DNA of 64,000 nt from an uncultured Capnocytophaga sp. (GCF_937936315.1 NZ_CALGWU010000063.1:33370-97369), one strand, 5' to 3'; counted from the stretch's first letter, positions 53,135 through 60,948 are shown. Translations and numbers: made by a program. Notes: generated by a model from the letters alone, not told the origin.

Positions 53135-53917
53135 TTAAAGATTGACCTCTAAAAGGATATCAGCGATTTCCATTGCTGAGGTGTGATACTTAAGAGTTGC
53201 AATTTCTTTCAGCGGGGTGCGTTTGTACTTTTCCTTAGGCGTATAGCGCTTTTGGAATTGATTCCACGAATAACTGCCTCCATAGATTTTGCTATGGATA
53301 ATCCCCCAGTTCTTATGGTCATTTATGATTTTATCAAGCTCGGCGAGTTCTCGCTCTATGGCTACATCTACCGGACGGTAGTGGGTGATCATATTAGGCT
53401 TTATACGCAATTCAAAACGCCACGCTTCGGTAAACTCGTAATAGGTTTCAAAACGGTCTTTTTGGCGATTGAAACACTCTATCCTCGCAAAATAGGCGCG
53501 TTCCTTTTCAGTGAACTTTCCCCTTTCAAGGGCTCTTTCCCATTCCCACTGACTAAAAGAGTACAATTCCTGTTTGCGAGCTATGTAAACACGCTTGCCA
53601 CGGCGCTTTTTCTTCTTCTGGAACTTACGCGTATCGGCGTATTGATAGGTGTTGATTTTCTCTAAAAGTGTTTCAAAGAAATCGGCTTGTTTGCCTTGTC
53701 GCACATCTTCCCTCAGTACAAAGAAACGCACATAGCCCTTTTGGTAGGGTTTTTCGAGTGGCACAAGTGGCAGTTCACGGCGTTGTTTAAAGAGTACTTT
53801 TTGGCGTTTGATACATTCGCGCAAATACTTCTCGTGGTCTTCTCGAGCAATGCGCTTACGAGAACGCAGATTGCGCAGGCGAGAAACGCCTTCGGGGGTA
53901 ATATATAGATTTCCCAT
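53135..53917 (-). CDS. Highly basic hypothetical protein upstream of prfH
   Basis: A 260-residue basic protein, rich in Lys, Arg and aromatic residues (LRNLRSRKRIAREDHEKYLR, FQKKKKRRGKRVYIARKQEL). No motif recognised. The charge pattern suggests RNA or ribosome binding. It is the first gene of the leftward block; the 61-bp gap to prfH contains GTCNGAC-type repeats and no promoter box, so co-transcription is likely. Confidence 0.7.
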   Translation of the reverse strand: MGNLYITPEGVSRLRNLRSRKRIAREDHEKYLRECIKRQKVLFKQRRELPLVPLEKPYQKGYVRFFVLREDVRQGKQADFFETLLEKINTYQYADTRKFQKKKKRRGKRVYIARKQELYSFSQWEWERALERGKFTEKERAYFARIECFNRQKDRFETYYEFTEAWRFELRIKPNMITHYRPVDVAIERELAELDKIINDHKNWGIIHSKIYGGSYSWNQFQKRYTPKEKYKRTPLKEIATLKYHTSAMEIADILLEVNL

Positions 53918-53970
53918 TTTTCAATTGACAATTGACAATTAATAATTAACAAATTGCTTCGGGAAAATTT

Positions 53971-54118
53971 GAAAGTGCCTGAAAAGTTTTATTTATGTGG
54001 GCGTTTGCAAAACGCCCCTACATAACATACTACAAAAGCTATTGATTATCAAATTGATCAACTTTGCCAAAGGTCGTAGCACGACGAGCAATTAAAACTT
54101 TGCCAAAGTGTAGCGACA
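53971..54118 (-). repeat. Dispersed intergenic repeat element, near-complete copy 2 (inverted relative to copy 1)
   Basis: From GAAAGTGCCTGAAAAGTTTT through the hairpin GGGCGTTT-GCA-AAACGCCC (53999-54017), AACATACT, ATTGATTATCAA, two CTTTGCCAAAG palindromes and GTAGCACGACGAGC to TAGCGACAC. Its reverse complement aligns with 11131-11275 end to end. Confidence 0.7.
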
Positions 54119-54160
54119 CAAAAGCGATTTTGAGACTTTTAAAACAGCTTTCAGGGGTGA

Positions 54161-54197
54161 GGAAAAACAAAAAGCCCGAAGCGGGGTGCTTCGGGCT
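54161..54197 (-). terminator. Terminator of the leftward small transcription unit
   Basis: A 10-bp perfect GC-rich stem AGCCCGAAGC/GCTTCGGGCT (54173-54182 with 54188-54197), loop of 5. Leftward transcripts then run into CTTTTTGTTTTT, a strong T-run; on the other strand the T-run is poor. Confidence 0.85.
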
Positions 54198-54348
54198 CTT
54201 CTATATATTATACTATTGTTCTAATCAAGCGGATACGCCACGAAGCGTTACCTTGTGGAAAGGTAATACAGATGCGATATGTAACTTGATATAGGTCATT
54301 TCTTCGTGTGTATTTTTTGTATTTAGTTAAACGATAATTCTTAAAGTC
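54165..54348 (-). ncRNA. Candidate small RNA of about 180 nt
   Basis: A consensus promoter (54354-54383, minus) and a strong leftward terminator (54161-54197) enclose about 180 bp. The only ATG ORF has 24 codons (MTYIKLHIASVLPFHKVTLR, then GVSA). A longer frame reading ITFPQGNASWRIRLIRTIV has no start codon within the transcript. Small RNA is the simplest reading; a leader peptide or small protein remains possible. Confidence 0.55.
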
Positions 54349-54353
54349 GGGGG

Positions 54354-54383
54354 CAAAGGTACAACAATTTTTTGAATATGCAA
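54354..54383 (-). promoter_or_regulatory. Promoter of the small leftward transcript
   Basis: On the minus strand: TTG (54383-54381), 19-bp spacer, TACCTTTG (54361-54354). It overlaps the pheA promoter on the other strand, so the two may interfere. Confidence 0.7.
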
Positions 54384-54402
54384 GAAAAAAGATGTATTTT
54401 TG
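54371..54402 (+). promoter_or_regulatory. pheA promoter, giving a leaderless message
   Basis: TTTG (54371-54374), 20-bp spacer, TATTTTTG (54395-54402). The start codon is only 5 bp beyond the -7 box, where transcription itself should begin. Confidence 0.75.
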
Positions 54403-54406
54403 CATT

Positions 54407-55234
54407 ATGAATGAAAAAATAGCCATACAAGGTACCCAAGGTTCGTTCCATTATCAGGCAGCTGAAGCCTATTTTGGTAAGGATATAACCGTTATAGAAT
54501 GTCGCAATTTTGATATAGTGGTGAAAAAACTCTTAAATGGGGAAGCCCAATGGGGGGTAATGGCGATTGAAAACAGCATTGCAGGGGCTATACTGCCTAA
54601 CTATGCGCTTATCGACCGCAACAACTTGCACATCACGGGCGAGTACTATATGAATATTCAGCACCACCTGATGGCTCTTGGCAATCAAACTTTAGCCGAT
54701 ATTACCGAAGTGCGCTCACACTATATGGCACTGTTGCAGTGCAAAGATTTTTTTGAAAATTATCCTCATATCCGTTTGGTAGAAGCTACTAACACCGCTC
54801 AAGCTGCTAAAGAAATTCACGAGCAGCAGCTGAAAGGTGTCGCTGCAATTGCCTCAACCTCAGCTTCTGCGCTTTACCACTTACCGATATTAGCTGAAAG
54901 TATCCAAACTATCAAACGCAACGCTACACGCTTTGTGGTGCTTTCTACTACTGATAACCATCTACCAAAAGAAGCAATCGATAAAGCTATGCTAAAATTC
55001 CAAGTATACGACAAGAGCGGAAGTCTTTCTACCGTGCTGAACGTGTTGCGCGACCACGATATAAATATGACCAAAATACAGTCGTTGCCAGTGATAGAAA
55101 CACCTTGGAAGTACGCTTTTTTCGTGGATGTAGGGTTTGAACATTACGCCCAATTTGAGCAAGCTATGCAACTTTTGGAGATAATGACAGAGGAACTGAA
55201 GGTTTTGGGAAAATTTATCTCAGATAATAGATAA
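54407..55234 (+). CDS. pheA: Prephenate dehydratase
   Basis: A 275-residue cytosolic enzyme that converts prephenate to phenylpyruvate in phenylalanine synthesis. The catalytic domain (1-180) has IQGTQGSFHYQAAEAYFG, GVMAIENSIAGAILPNY, and the conserved Thr-Arg-Phe in KRNATRFVVL. A C-terminal ACT domain (about 195-270) carries DKSGSLSTVLNVLRDHDINM and the ESRP-like position PVIETPWKYAFFVD, which binds phenylalanine for feedback inhibition. No chorismate mutase domain is fused. The ATG at 54407 was chosen; the in-frame ATG at 54392 lies within the promoter. Confidence 0.95.
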   Translation: MNEKIAIQGTQGSFHYQAAEAYFGKDITVIECRNFDIVVKKLLNGEAQWGVMAIENSIAGAILPNYALIDRNNLHITGEYYMNIQHHLMALGNQTLADITEVRSHYMALLQCKDFFENYPHIRLVEATNTAQAAKEIHEQQLKGVAAIASTSASALYHLPILAESIQTIKRNATRFVVLSTTDNHLPKEAIDKAMLKFQVYDKSGSLSTVLNVLRDHDINMTKIQSLPVIETPWKYAFFVDVGFEHYAQFEQAMQLLEIMTEELKVLGKFISDNR

Positions 55235-55246
55235 GAGGTAAGAAGA

Positions 55247-56299
55247 TTAATACCTAAATCTCTTGGCGAAGCGGTTGATATTCATTTCGTGGGGGATTTC
55301 TATTTCTTCAAAAGCGGCTTGGTAAAGCACTTGAGCGCAGTAAGGGGCATTGAGTACACCTCGGGTTCCTAAACCATTGAACACCCACAGATGTGAGTGT
55401 TGAGGATGTTGCCCTAAAAGGGGTCGTCTATCGGCTACTGTAGGGCGAATCGCGGCTTGATGACTTAGCACTTCATAAGGAACACTCGTCATTTTGCGCA
55501 GTTTTTCTAAAAGTTCGGTACGAGCAGTTTCGGTAATTACTTCAGTTAAATCTTCGGGGTCGTAAGTAGCGCCAAGTATATACTTATCATCACCTAACGG
55601 AATCAGTACCCCATCACTTTTGTAGATGTGTTGCAACTGCAAACCAGGAGCGCTGATAGTGAGTGTCTCCCCTTTACACGGACGCATAGGCAATTTGCTG
55701 AAATACGGATTTTTGGCAATACCGCAGCCTTCACAGAAAATGATATTTTGGGCAGTAACTCCGCAATAAGCAACGTGTGTATCGTATACTTCTAAATCGT
55801 TGTACACAAAAGTCTTCTCATAGCACACCCCTTCTGTTTGCCAACGTTTTATACTTTCATTTATATAGTGTTGTACCTCCAATCTCCCTGTGTGGAGCAC
55901 TTCGCCTAAGCCAAAGGGCGCTGGAAGTGCCTCATTAAGGGCGGGCAATATCACAGGACTCAAATAAGGAGCGAGCAGCGGATTATCGGAAGCTGTAAAC
56001 CAATTGTTTTGTTCTTCTACAGAAGCGAATTTGCGCACTACGTGTATAGGAACGCGGAATTGACATTGCATTTTAGCCTCAATTTCGTCGTAAAAACGGT
56101 TGGCACTATTCATTATATCCTCGGAATGCCAAACGGGGGTAAATCGCTTTAAAACAACGGGATTATAAACCCCTCCCGCAATAACGCTCGCCACTTGGGA
56201 GTGATCGGAGAGGAGGCAGAAGGTTTTGCCGTTTTTTTCGAGGGTATGGGCAAAGCTTACGCCTGCAAGTCCCGCGCCTATGATGATAAAGTCATACAT
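55247..56299 (-). CDS. FAD-dependent oxidoreductase of the DAO family
   Basis: 350 residues. The FAD-binding motif FIIIGAGLAGVSFAHTLEK is at the N-terminus. Next come a DAO substrate domain (VLHTGRLEVQHYINESI, RPCKGETLTISAPGL) and the C-terminal flavin contact RPTVADRRPLLGQHP followed by VFNGLGTRGVLNAPYCA. This resembles glycine oxidase ThiO and the C-terminal half of MnmC. No thiamine or tRNA-modification gene lies nearby, so the amine substrate is open. It converges on pheA with a 12-bp gap. Confidence 0.88.
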   Translation of the reverse strand: MYDFIIIGAGLAGVSFAHTLEKNGKTFCLLSDHSQVASVIAGGVYNPVVLKRFTPVWHSEDIMNSANRFYDEIEAKMQCQFRVPIHVVRKFASVEEQNNWFTASDNPLLAPYLSPVILPALNEALPAPFGLGEVLHTGRLEVQHYINESIKRWQTEGVCYEKTFVYNDLEVYDTHVAYCGVTAQNIIFCEGCGIAKNPYFSKLPMRPCKGETLTISAPGLQLQHIYKSDGVLIPLGDDKYILGATYDPEDLTEVITETARTELLEKLRKMTSVPYEVLSHQAAIRPTVADRRPLLGQHPQHSHLWVFNGLGTRGVLNAPYCAQVLYQAAFEEIEIPHEMNINRFAKRFRY

Positions 56300-56368
56300 T
56301 TTCAGGTTTCAGGGGTTAGGTTTCAGGGGTTAAGTGTGGTGATTACTTGTATGGCTCGCATCTAATTC

Positions 56369-57580
56369 TCAAATTTTCTTGATTACCAAAGCTGAGTTTG
56401 TACCGCCAAAGCCGAATGAGTTGCTCAAAAAGGCATTGATAGGGCGTTCTACAGTTTCGGCGATGATATTCAGCTTAGCAGAAGCCTCATCGGGGGTTTC
56501 AAAATTGATATTAGGGGCTATAAAGCTGTTTTGCATCATCAGTACGGAATATATCACTTCGCTGGCTCCTGCCATCCAGCACTCGTGTCCGGTCATTGAT
56601 TTGGTGGAACTCACAGGGATATGGCTGCCAAAAATCTCGTGTATAGCCTTTGCTTCATTGGCATCGCCTATGGGGGTGGAAGTGGCGTGCGCATTGATAT
56701 AGTCGATTTCACCCGCTTGCATTCCTGCATTCTGCAAGGCGCGCGCCATCGCACGGGCAGGTCCTTCTACATTGGGGGTAGAGATATGTCCGCCGTTAGA
56801 CGAAAAGCCATAGCCTACCACCTCAGCAATTGGAGTTGCCCCGCGTCTCATTGCCGATTCGTAACTTTCTAACACCAAAGTAGCCGCACCACCACTAGGC
56901 ACTAAGCCGTCTCTACTGGCATCGAAAGGGCGTGAAGCTAAAGCAGGCTCTCCCTCACGCATTGAGAAGACCCCAAGACCATCAAAACTGCCCATACTGT
57001 ACTTGTTGATTTCCTGAGCACCGCCGCAAATCACGCAGTCTTGCATACCGCTTTGTATCAGCAAATAGCCCAAACCTACTGAGTGTGAGCCACTTGCACA
57101 AGCAGCACTGATGCTCATATTTACCCCGCGCAGTTGGAAGAGGGTAGAGAGGTTCATCGTTACAGTGGAGTTCATTGTGCGGAACACAGCTCCAGAGCCT
57201 ACTAGTGTGGTGTCTTTCTTTTCTCTTATCTTGTCGTTGGTAAGAATCACCGACTCGGCTACACTGTCGTTGCCATAGAGAATGCCCACTTCGTTTTGTT
57301 GTAAGAAATCGCTATCGATACCTGCATTTTTAAGCGCTTCGAGGGTTGCCATATAGGCAAATTCGCTTTCTTGTCCCATAGAAATACGCTCGCGGCGACC
57401 CAAGAGACCTTTGAGGTCGGGGTTTTCTACAAAGCCTGTGAGGGCAGAGCGATAGCCATATTCTTTGCGTTCGGGCAAGAAAACAATACCCGATTTTCCT
57501 TGGTATAACGAATCGCGCACTTCGCTGAGTGAAGTGCCTATGCAGGAATAAATACCCATTCCGGTGATAACTACTCTCAT
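56369..57580 (-). CDS. Beta-ketoacyl-[acyl-carrier-protein] synthase (FabB/FabF-like)
   Basis: A 403-residue condensing enzyme. The triad is intact: Cys161 in SISAACASGSH, His in NAHATSTPIGD, and His in SMTGHECWMAGASE, with the conserved Lys in SSTKSMTGH. The N-terminal VVITGMGIYSCIG and C-terminal NSFGFGGTNSALV are standard. It extends an acyl chain on ACP by two carbons. No acyl carrier protein or reductase gene is adjacent, so it is either a second fatty-acid synthase or serves a special lipid or pigment made elsewhere. The ATG at 57580 matches the family start; the longer frame to 57736 is low-complexity repeat. A -7 box lies at 57628-57621. Confidence 0.93.
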   Translation of the reverse strand: MRVVITGMGIYSCIGTSLSEVRDSLYQGKSGIVFLPERKEYGYRSALTGFVENPDLKGLLGRRERISMGQESEFAYMATLEALKNAGIDSDFLQQNEVGILYGNDSVAESVILTNDKIREKKDTTLVGSGAVFRTMNSTVTMNLSTLFQLRGVNMSISAACASGSHSVGLGYLLIQSGMQDCVICGGAQEINKYSMGSFDGLGVFSMREGEPALASRPFDASRDGLVPSGGAATLVLESYESAMRRGATPIAEVVGYGFSSNGGHISTPNVEGPARAMARALQNAGMQAGEIDYINAHATSTPIGDANEAKAIHEIFGSHIPVSSTKSMTGHECWMAGASEVIYSVLMMQNSFIAPNINFETPDEASAKLNIIAETVERPINAFLSNSFGFGGTNSALVIKKI

Positions 57581-57620
57581 AACAATTAACAATTGATAAT
57601 TAATAATTAACAAACTGGGG

Positions 57621-57628
57621 CAAAGGTA
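57621..57628 (-). promoter_or_regulatory. -7 element of the ketoacyl synthase gene
   Basis: TACCTTTG on the minus strand, 40 bp before the ATG; no clear -33 box. Confidence 0.5.
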
Positions 57629-57686
57629 ATAAATATTTACGAATGACGAGTTACGAATGACGAAATTAGGCGTTAGAAAATGTATA

Positions 57687-57855
57687 AGGGCGTTTGCAGC
57701 ACATACCCAGCTATCACTGGCTTTCTTACACAACATACTCTAAAAGTGATTGATTATCAGATTTATAGACTTTATCAAAGTTTTGGGACTTTGGCGAAGT
57801 GTAGCAATTCTTTAATAGCCCGTGCGGCTCGCACCTTTGGCAAAGTGTAGCGACG
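57687..57855 (-). repeat. Dispersed intergenic repeat element, near-complete copy 3
   Basis: It begins with AGGGCGTTTGCAGCACATAC, continues with CAGCTATCACTGGCTTTCTT, AACATACTCTAAAAGTGATTG and ATTATCAG, and ends with GTGCGGCTCGCAC, CTTTGGCAAAG and TGTAGCGACGC. The outer parts match copy 2. The first hairpin is replaced by the segment shared with 29188, and the GTCGTGCTAC segment by GCCCGTGCGGCTCGCACC. Confidence 0.65.
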
Positions 57856-57875
57856 CAAATCGACAAATTGGCAAA

Positions 57876-58889
57876 TTATCTCATCACTTCCTTAACGTCT
57901 TTTCTTTTGGAGTATGCGACGGGTTTGGCATAGCCAATACGCAAAAGAATTTGAGGATAGACATTGTTTTCAGTGAGTTTTTTGCGTAGAGAAGTATTTA
58001 CTTCGGGTACTTCACACGGCTGATTGAGGTAGGCGTGAGCGATGCCTGCTTGGGTGAGCAAGAGCAAAAAGCGTTCGAGGGTGCGACCTGTGGCTATCCA
58101 CGTGGGGATATCGTTTGTAACGGTAGTGATGAGCACCATATCCGAAGAGGATTGAATCTTTTTCAGGTCGGTTTTGTTTTGGGTTTTTGCTTTGAGGCTT
58201 CCTTTTACGATAGGCTCTGTAACCCAACGAGGTAAATTAGGCGCCCCGAGTACCGCATAACTGAGTCCGTCGTGAGTGCTTTCAGAGTGTTTTTTGTTGA
58301 AGCGAATCCACGAAAGCAGTTCATTTTTAAAAGCAGGATCGGACATCTGAGCGGTATTGCCTTGCAAGACGGCATCAGTGAGTTTCTCGAAGAGCGGAGT
58401 GCCATTGGCAAAAGTAAAGATACCCGTTGCTCCTGTTTGCGCTACAAGACTTTGCAATAGCGCAGGGTCGATGTGCTTGTTGTCGTACACCGAGCGGTTG
58501 GTTTGTCGTTTTTCAATCACACTCGCCAAAGGGTCAGGGGCAACAGCTTCTGATTTTTGTAAGTCAATGGTGATGACCCCCTCGGGAGTGAGGGTTACAT
58601 TAGTTTGGTACTGTAGCTCAGAGGCTTTGATACAGAGGTTTTCGAGCGCACAACCCAAGCTGATGAAGAGTTCGCGATGCTGACCATCGACGGCGGGGAG
58701 GGCTTTCTCGAAGTTGGGTTTGATAACAATACTGTGATCGGAAGTTTCAAACCACCAAGGCTGAGAGTTATGACCTGAAGGTGCTTGTGTAGCAGCCTTG
58801 ATAAGGGTCAAAAAATCGGGATTTTGGGCGGAAGCTTTAAGTGTAGCAAGCGCCATCATAAACGTGATAGGTAACATTTTTAAGTTCAT
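57876..58889 (-). CDS. Exported Acg-like nitroreductase family protein
   Basis: 337 residues with a signal peptide (1-21, ending KASAQ), unusual for a flavoprotein. The nitroreductase fold is seen in LIKAATQAPSGHNSQPWWFE (FMN contact), EKRQTNRSVYDNKHI and the C-terminal GRTLERFLLLLTQAGIAHAY, the Acg-family arrangement with a repeated half-domain. Mycobacterial Acg sequesters FMN rather than reducing substrates; whether this exported protein is an enzyme is unclear. It follows repeat copy 3 and precedes a Crp-type regulator on the same strand. Confidence 0.82.
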   Translation of the reverse strand: MNLKMLPITFMMALATLKASAQNPDFLTLIKAATQAPSGHNSQPWWFETSDHSIVIKPNFEKALPAVDGQHRELFISLGCALENLCIKASELQYQTNVTLTPEGVITIDLQKSEAVAPDPLASVIEKRQTNRSVYDNKHIDPALLQSLVAQTGATGIFTFANGTPLFEKLTDAVLQGNTAQMSDPAFKNELLSWIRFNKKHSESTHDGLSYAVLGAPNLPRWVTEPIVKGSLKAKTQNKTDLKKIQSSSDMVLITTVTNDIPTWIATGRTLERFLLLLTQAGIAHAYLNQPCEVPEVNTSLRKKLTENNVYPQILLRIGYAKPVAYSKRKDVKEVMR

Positions 58890-58971
58890 TTTAGTTTGTA
58901 TTTGTTTTATGTTGCAAAGGAACGGCGAAAAAACGCTAAAAAAATGAACTTGGGTTAAGAAATGGCAATAC

Positions 58972-59499
58972 TCAGAAAATTCTTTTTCTAATCCTGCTCA
59001 GCGCTTGGGGGGTAATGCCAATATAAGAAGCTATATATTTCAGCGGGATATTCTGGATGAGTTTAGGGTCTTTTTCCAATAGATTGCAGTAAATCTCCTC
59101 CGGTGATTGCAATAAGAACTGTGCTTCTCGTTGCATCTTTTCAATGAGCAGATGTTCCAAAATATCAGCTTTTATTTGTAGGTACTCTTGCTGTTCTATG
59201 AGGTGTTCCAAGTGTTCACGCCCTATTTTATAGGCAGTAACCTCTTTGAGTGCTTGAATAGAGAAGAGCGAAGGTTCACGCTTTACAAACGAGGCATACG
59301 ACATAAAAAACTGCTCGGCAAAGAGGATATCTACGGTAGTTTCCTTGTCGGTTGTGGGGTTGTAATAAAAGAAGCGCACGATGCCCTCGCTCAGGTAATA
59401 GAGCGAGTGCTCCACCTCACCTGCACGGGTGATGAGGGCATCTTTATCGAAATGTACTTCAGTAAAATACTGACTGAGGAAATCGAGGTTTAGGGTCAT
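58972..59499 (-). CDS. Crp/Fnr-family transcriptional regulator
   Basis: 175 residues: a cyclic-nucleotide-binding-like beta-roll (LITRAGEVEHSLYYLSEGIV, then RFFYYN; YASFVKREPSLFSIQALKEV) and a C-terminal helix-turn-helix (IPLKYIASYIGITPQALSRI). It has no Fnr cysteines. The ATG at 59499 overlaps the stop of the upstream ATC-hydrolase-like gene (ATGA), so the two are translated together. The Acg-like gene downstream may be part of the same transcript and a target. Confidence 0.88.
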   Translation of the reverse strand: MTLNLDFLSQYFTEVHFDKDALITRAGEVEHSLYYLSEGIVRFFYYNPTTDKETTVDILFAEQFFMSYASFVKREPSLFSIQALKEVTAYKIGREHLEHLIEQQEYLQIKADILEHLLIEKMQREAQFLLQSPEEIYCNLLEKDPKLIQNIPLKYIASYIGITPQALSRIRKRIF

Positions 59500-60170
59500 T
59501 GTATATCTTCTGTTTTTTCTTCTTTTATAAACCACATTTGGCAGGTATTGCCTGTAGCAAAAGTAGTAGGTCGTGCAAAATGTAAGTTGTGTAGATCTGT
59601 TTTAATGCCTTTTATCCAACCGCAGTCTACTTGGCATATAATTCTTTGCAAGAAAGTATACTCAAGGGCTTTTAGTACTTCGTGAAACAAACACTTTTTA
59701 ATTTGCAATACATAACCATAATCATTGTCTATAAGACGCTCAAAGCCAAAACTTTTGCCAAAATAATACGCTTCTCGTGCTTTTGATATCTCCACAATCG
59801 CCTTAAAAGGGCGCTCCGAAGCTGTTAAGAAAGCCTCAGTGTTTTGCTCCATAAAAGGGGCTATCGGCTCATTGATAGCAAAGCACACATATTTGAAAGC
59901 CTCTTTCTCTTCCTTGCCTATCTTCAGAAAAGCTTCATACAAAGCTACTACCAAAACCGCAAATTGCACATTCCCCTCATCCAACTCATTCTCGATAAGA
60001 TGAGATACTTTTTGTAATGAGTGCTTAAAATAATCTTCAAAAGCGTTTGAAAACTCTTCAAACAACGCTTCATCTATCCATTGTTGGGATTTTATATAAG
60101 CAAAAGCCTCTTTCTTTATCCACTGATAGCTGTCCAGCGGACTAAAACTATATTGTTCTTCTTGGTTCAT
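59496..60170 (-). CDS. ATC-hydrolase-like protein (L-2-amino-thiazoline-4-carboxylate hydrolase family)
   Basis: A 224-residue cytoplasmic protein. The second half carries the family pattern: CLFHEVLKALEYTFLQRIIC, VDCGWIKGI, then the FARPTTFATGNTCQMWF block, where the conserved Arg-x-x-Thr, Gly and Cys are seen. Known members open the thiazoline ring on the way to cysteine; many paralogs are uncharacterised. Translational overlap with a Crp-type regulator suggests that the regulator responds to its product or substrate. It has a -7 box (60199-60192). Confidence 0.7.
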   Translation of the reverse strand: MNQEEQYSFSPLDSYQWIKKEAFAYIKSQQWIDEALFEEFSNAFEDYFKHSLQKVSHLIENELDEGNVQFAVLVVALYEAFLKIGKEEKEAFKYVCFAINEPIAPFMEQNTEAFLTASERPFKAIVEISKAREAYYFGKSFGFERLIDNDYGYVLQIKKCLFHEVLKALEYTFLQRIICQVDCGWIKGIKTDLHNLHFARPTTFATGNTCQMWFIKEEKTEDIQ

Positions 60171-60191
60171 TTTACATTTGTTTTATAAATG

Positions 60192-60199
60192 CAAAATTA
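60192..60199 (-). promoter_or_regulatory. -7 element of the ATC-hydrolase-like/Crp operon
   Basis: TAATTTTG on the minus strand, 21 bp before the ATG; -33 box not evident. Confidence 0.5.
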
Positions 60200-60245
60200 C
60201 GCACTGCAATACACTAAAAAGTTGCTATTTGGCAACTTCCTCTCT

Positions 60246-60809
60246 TTACTTATAAGATTTTAGTCTGCTGATAGTATATTTAGTCATCCCGAGCATTGTG
60301 GCAAGGTCTTTTTGTTTCACTTTTTGTATAAAGGCAGGAAAGCTGAATAAGGCTTCATATCGCTCTTTAGCCGATTGCCTTTGGAAGAGTTCAATAGTTT
60401 CCATCAGCCGTAGTATTGTTTGTTGTTCATTTTGTATGAAGAACTGTTGCCACTGATAATTGTTTTGGAGTAGTTTGTCCATTTGTTGCTTATGTATTTT
60501 CAGAACTTCAGTCTCTTCAATAGCTGTAATAGCATAACGAGAAGGCAAAGAATTTGTATAACTAAATTGCTCTGTAAAGAAGTAATCTTCAAAAGCTATC
60601 CAACTGGTGTATTCCTCGCCATTATCATCGTAGAAGAATATCCTAAGAGCCCCTTTGTTTACAAAGTAATAATGTTCACACACTTGTCCGAAGTCCAACA
60701 ACAAGGTATCTTTAGTAAGAACTTCTTTTTGAAAAGCCTCGCCAAGGAGTTTTTCCTCTATTTTTAGTTTAGGAATCGTTTTTTGTATGTATGCAATAAG
60801 TTTTTCCAA
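60246..60809 (-). CDS. Crp/Fnr-family transcriptional regulator (second copy)
   Basis: 187 residues with the same layout as the regulator at 58972: sensor roll (LLLDFGQVCEHYYFVNKGAL, then RIFFYDDNGEEYTSW) and C-terminal winged helix (KVKQKDLATMLGMTKYTISR). The two are distant paralogs flanking the ATC-hydrolase-like gene, which suggests that this one may control that operon. No iron-sulfur cysteines. Confidence 0.88.
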   Translation of the reverse strand: MEKLIAYIQKTIPKLKIEEKLLGEAFQKEVLTKDTLLLDFGQVCEHYYFVNKGALRIFFYDDNGEEYTSWIAFEDYFFTEQFSYTNSLPSRYAITAIEETEVLKIHKQQMDKLLQNNYQWQQFFIQNEQQTILRLMETIELFQRQSAKERYEALFSFPAFIQKVKQKDLATMLGMTKYTISRLKSYK

Positions 60810-60840
60810 ATCTTCTGTAATTCAGCAATAGTGTGTGAGG

Positions 60841-60870
60841 CAAAAGTAGTATTATTTTTCTAAATACCAA
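60841..60870 (-). promoter_or_regulatory. Promoter of the second Crp/Fnr regulator
   Basis: On the minus strand: TTG (60870-60868), 19-bp spacer, TACTTTTG (60848-60841), 31 bp before the ATG. Confidence 0.7.
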
Positions 60871-60880
60871 GATACATAAT

Positions 60881-60912
60881 GAAAAAAAGGACCGCCTTAA
60901 TACGGCAGTCCT
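60881..60912 (-). terminator. Terminator of the DUF3078 gene
   Basis: A stem AGGACCGCC/GGCAGTCCT with one internal mismatch and a short loop; leftward it runs into GTCCTTTTTTTC. It lies 36 bp after the DUF3078 stop codon. Confidence 0.75.
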
Positions 60913-60948
60913 CTTTATATTTTTAAATAATTGTGTGTGCGACTCGCA

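Noticed and set aside
54064..54294. 76-codon rightward ORF
   Set aside because: It runs through a dispersed repeat copy and a terminator hairpin. It has no promoter and a composition unlike real genes.
54208..54426. 72-codon leftward ORF ending ASWRIRLIRTIV
   Set aside because: Its ATGs lie upstream of the mapped minus-strand promoter and inside the pheA promoter; within the likely transcript it has no start codon. Kept only as an alternative to the small RNA.
57581..57736. 52-codon upstream extension of the ketoacyl synthase frame
   Set aside because: It starts at a non-ATG codon, lies in low-complexity and repeat DNA, and includes the -7 promoter box. The family start is MRVVITGMG at 57580.
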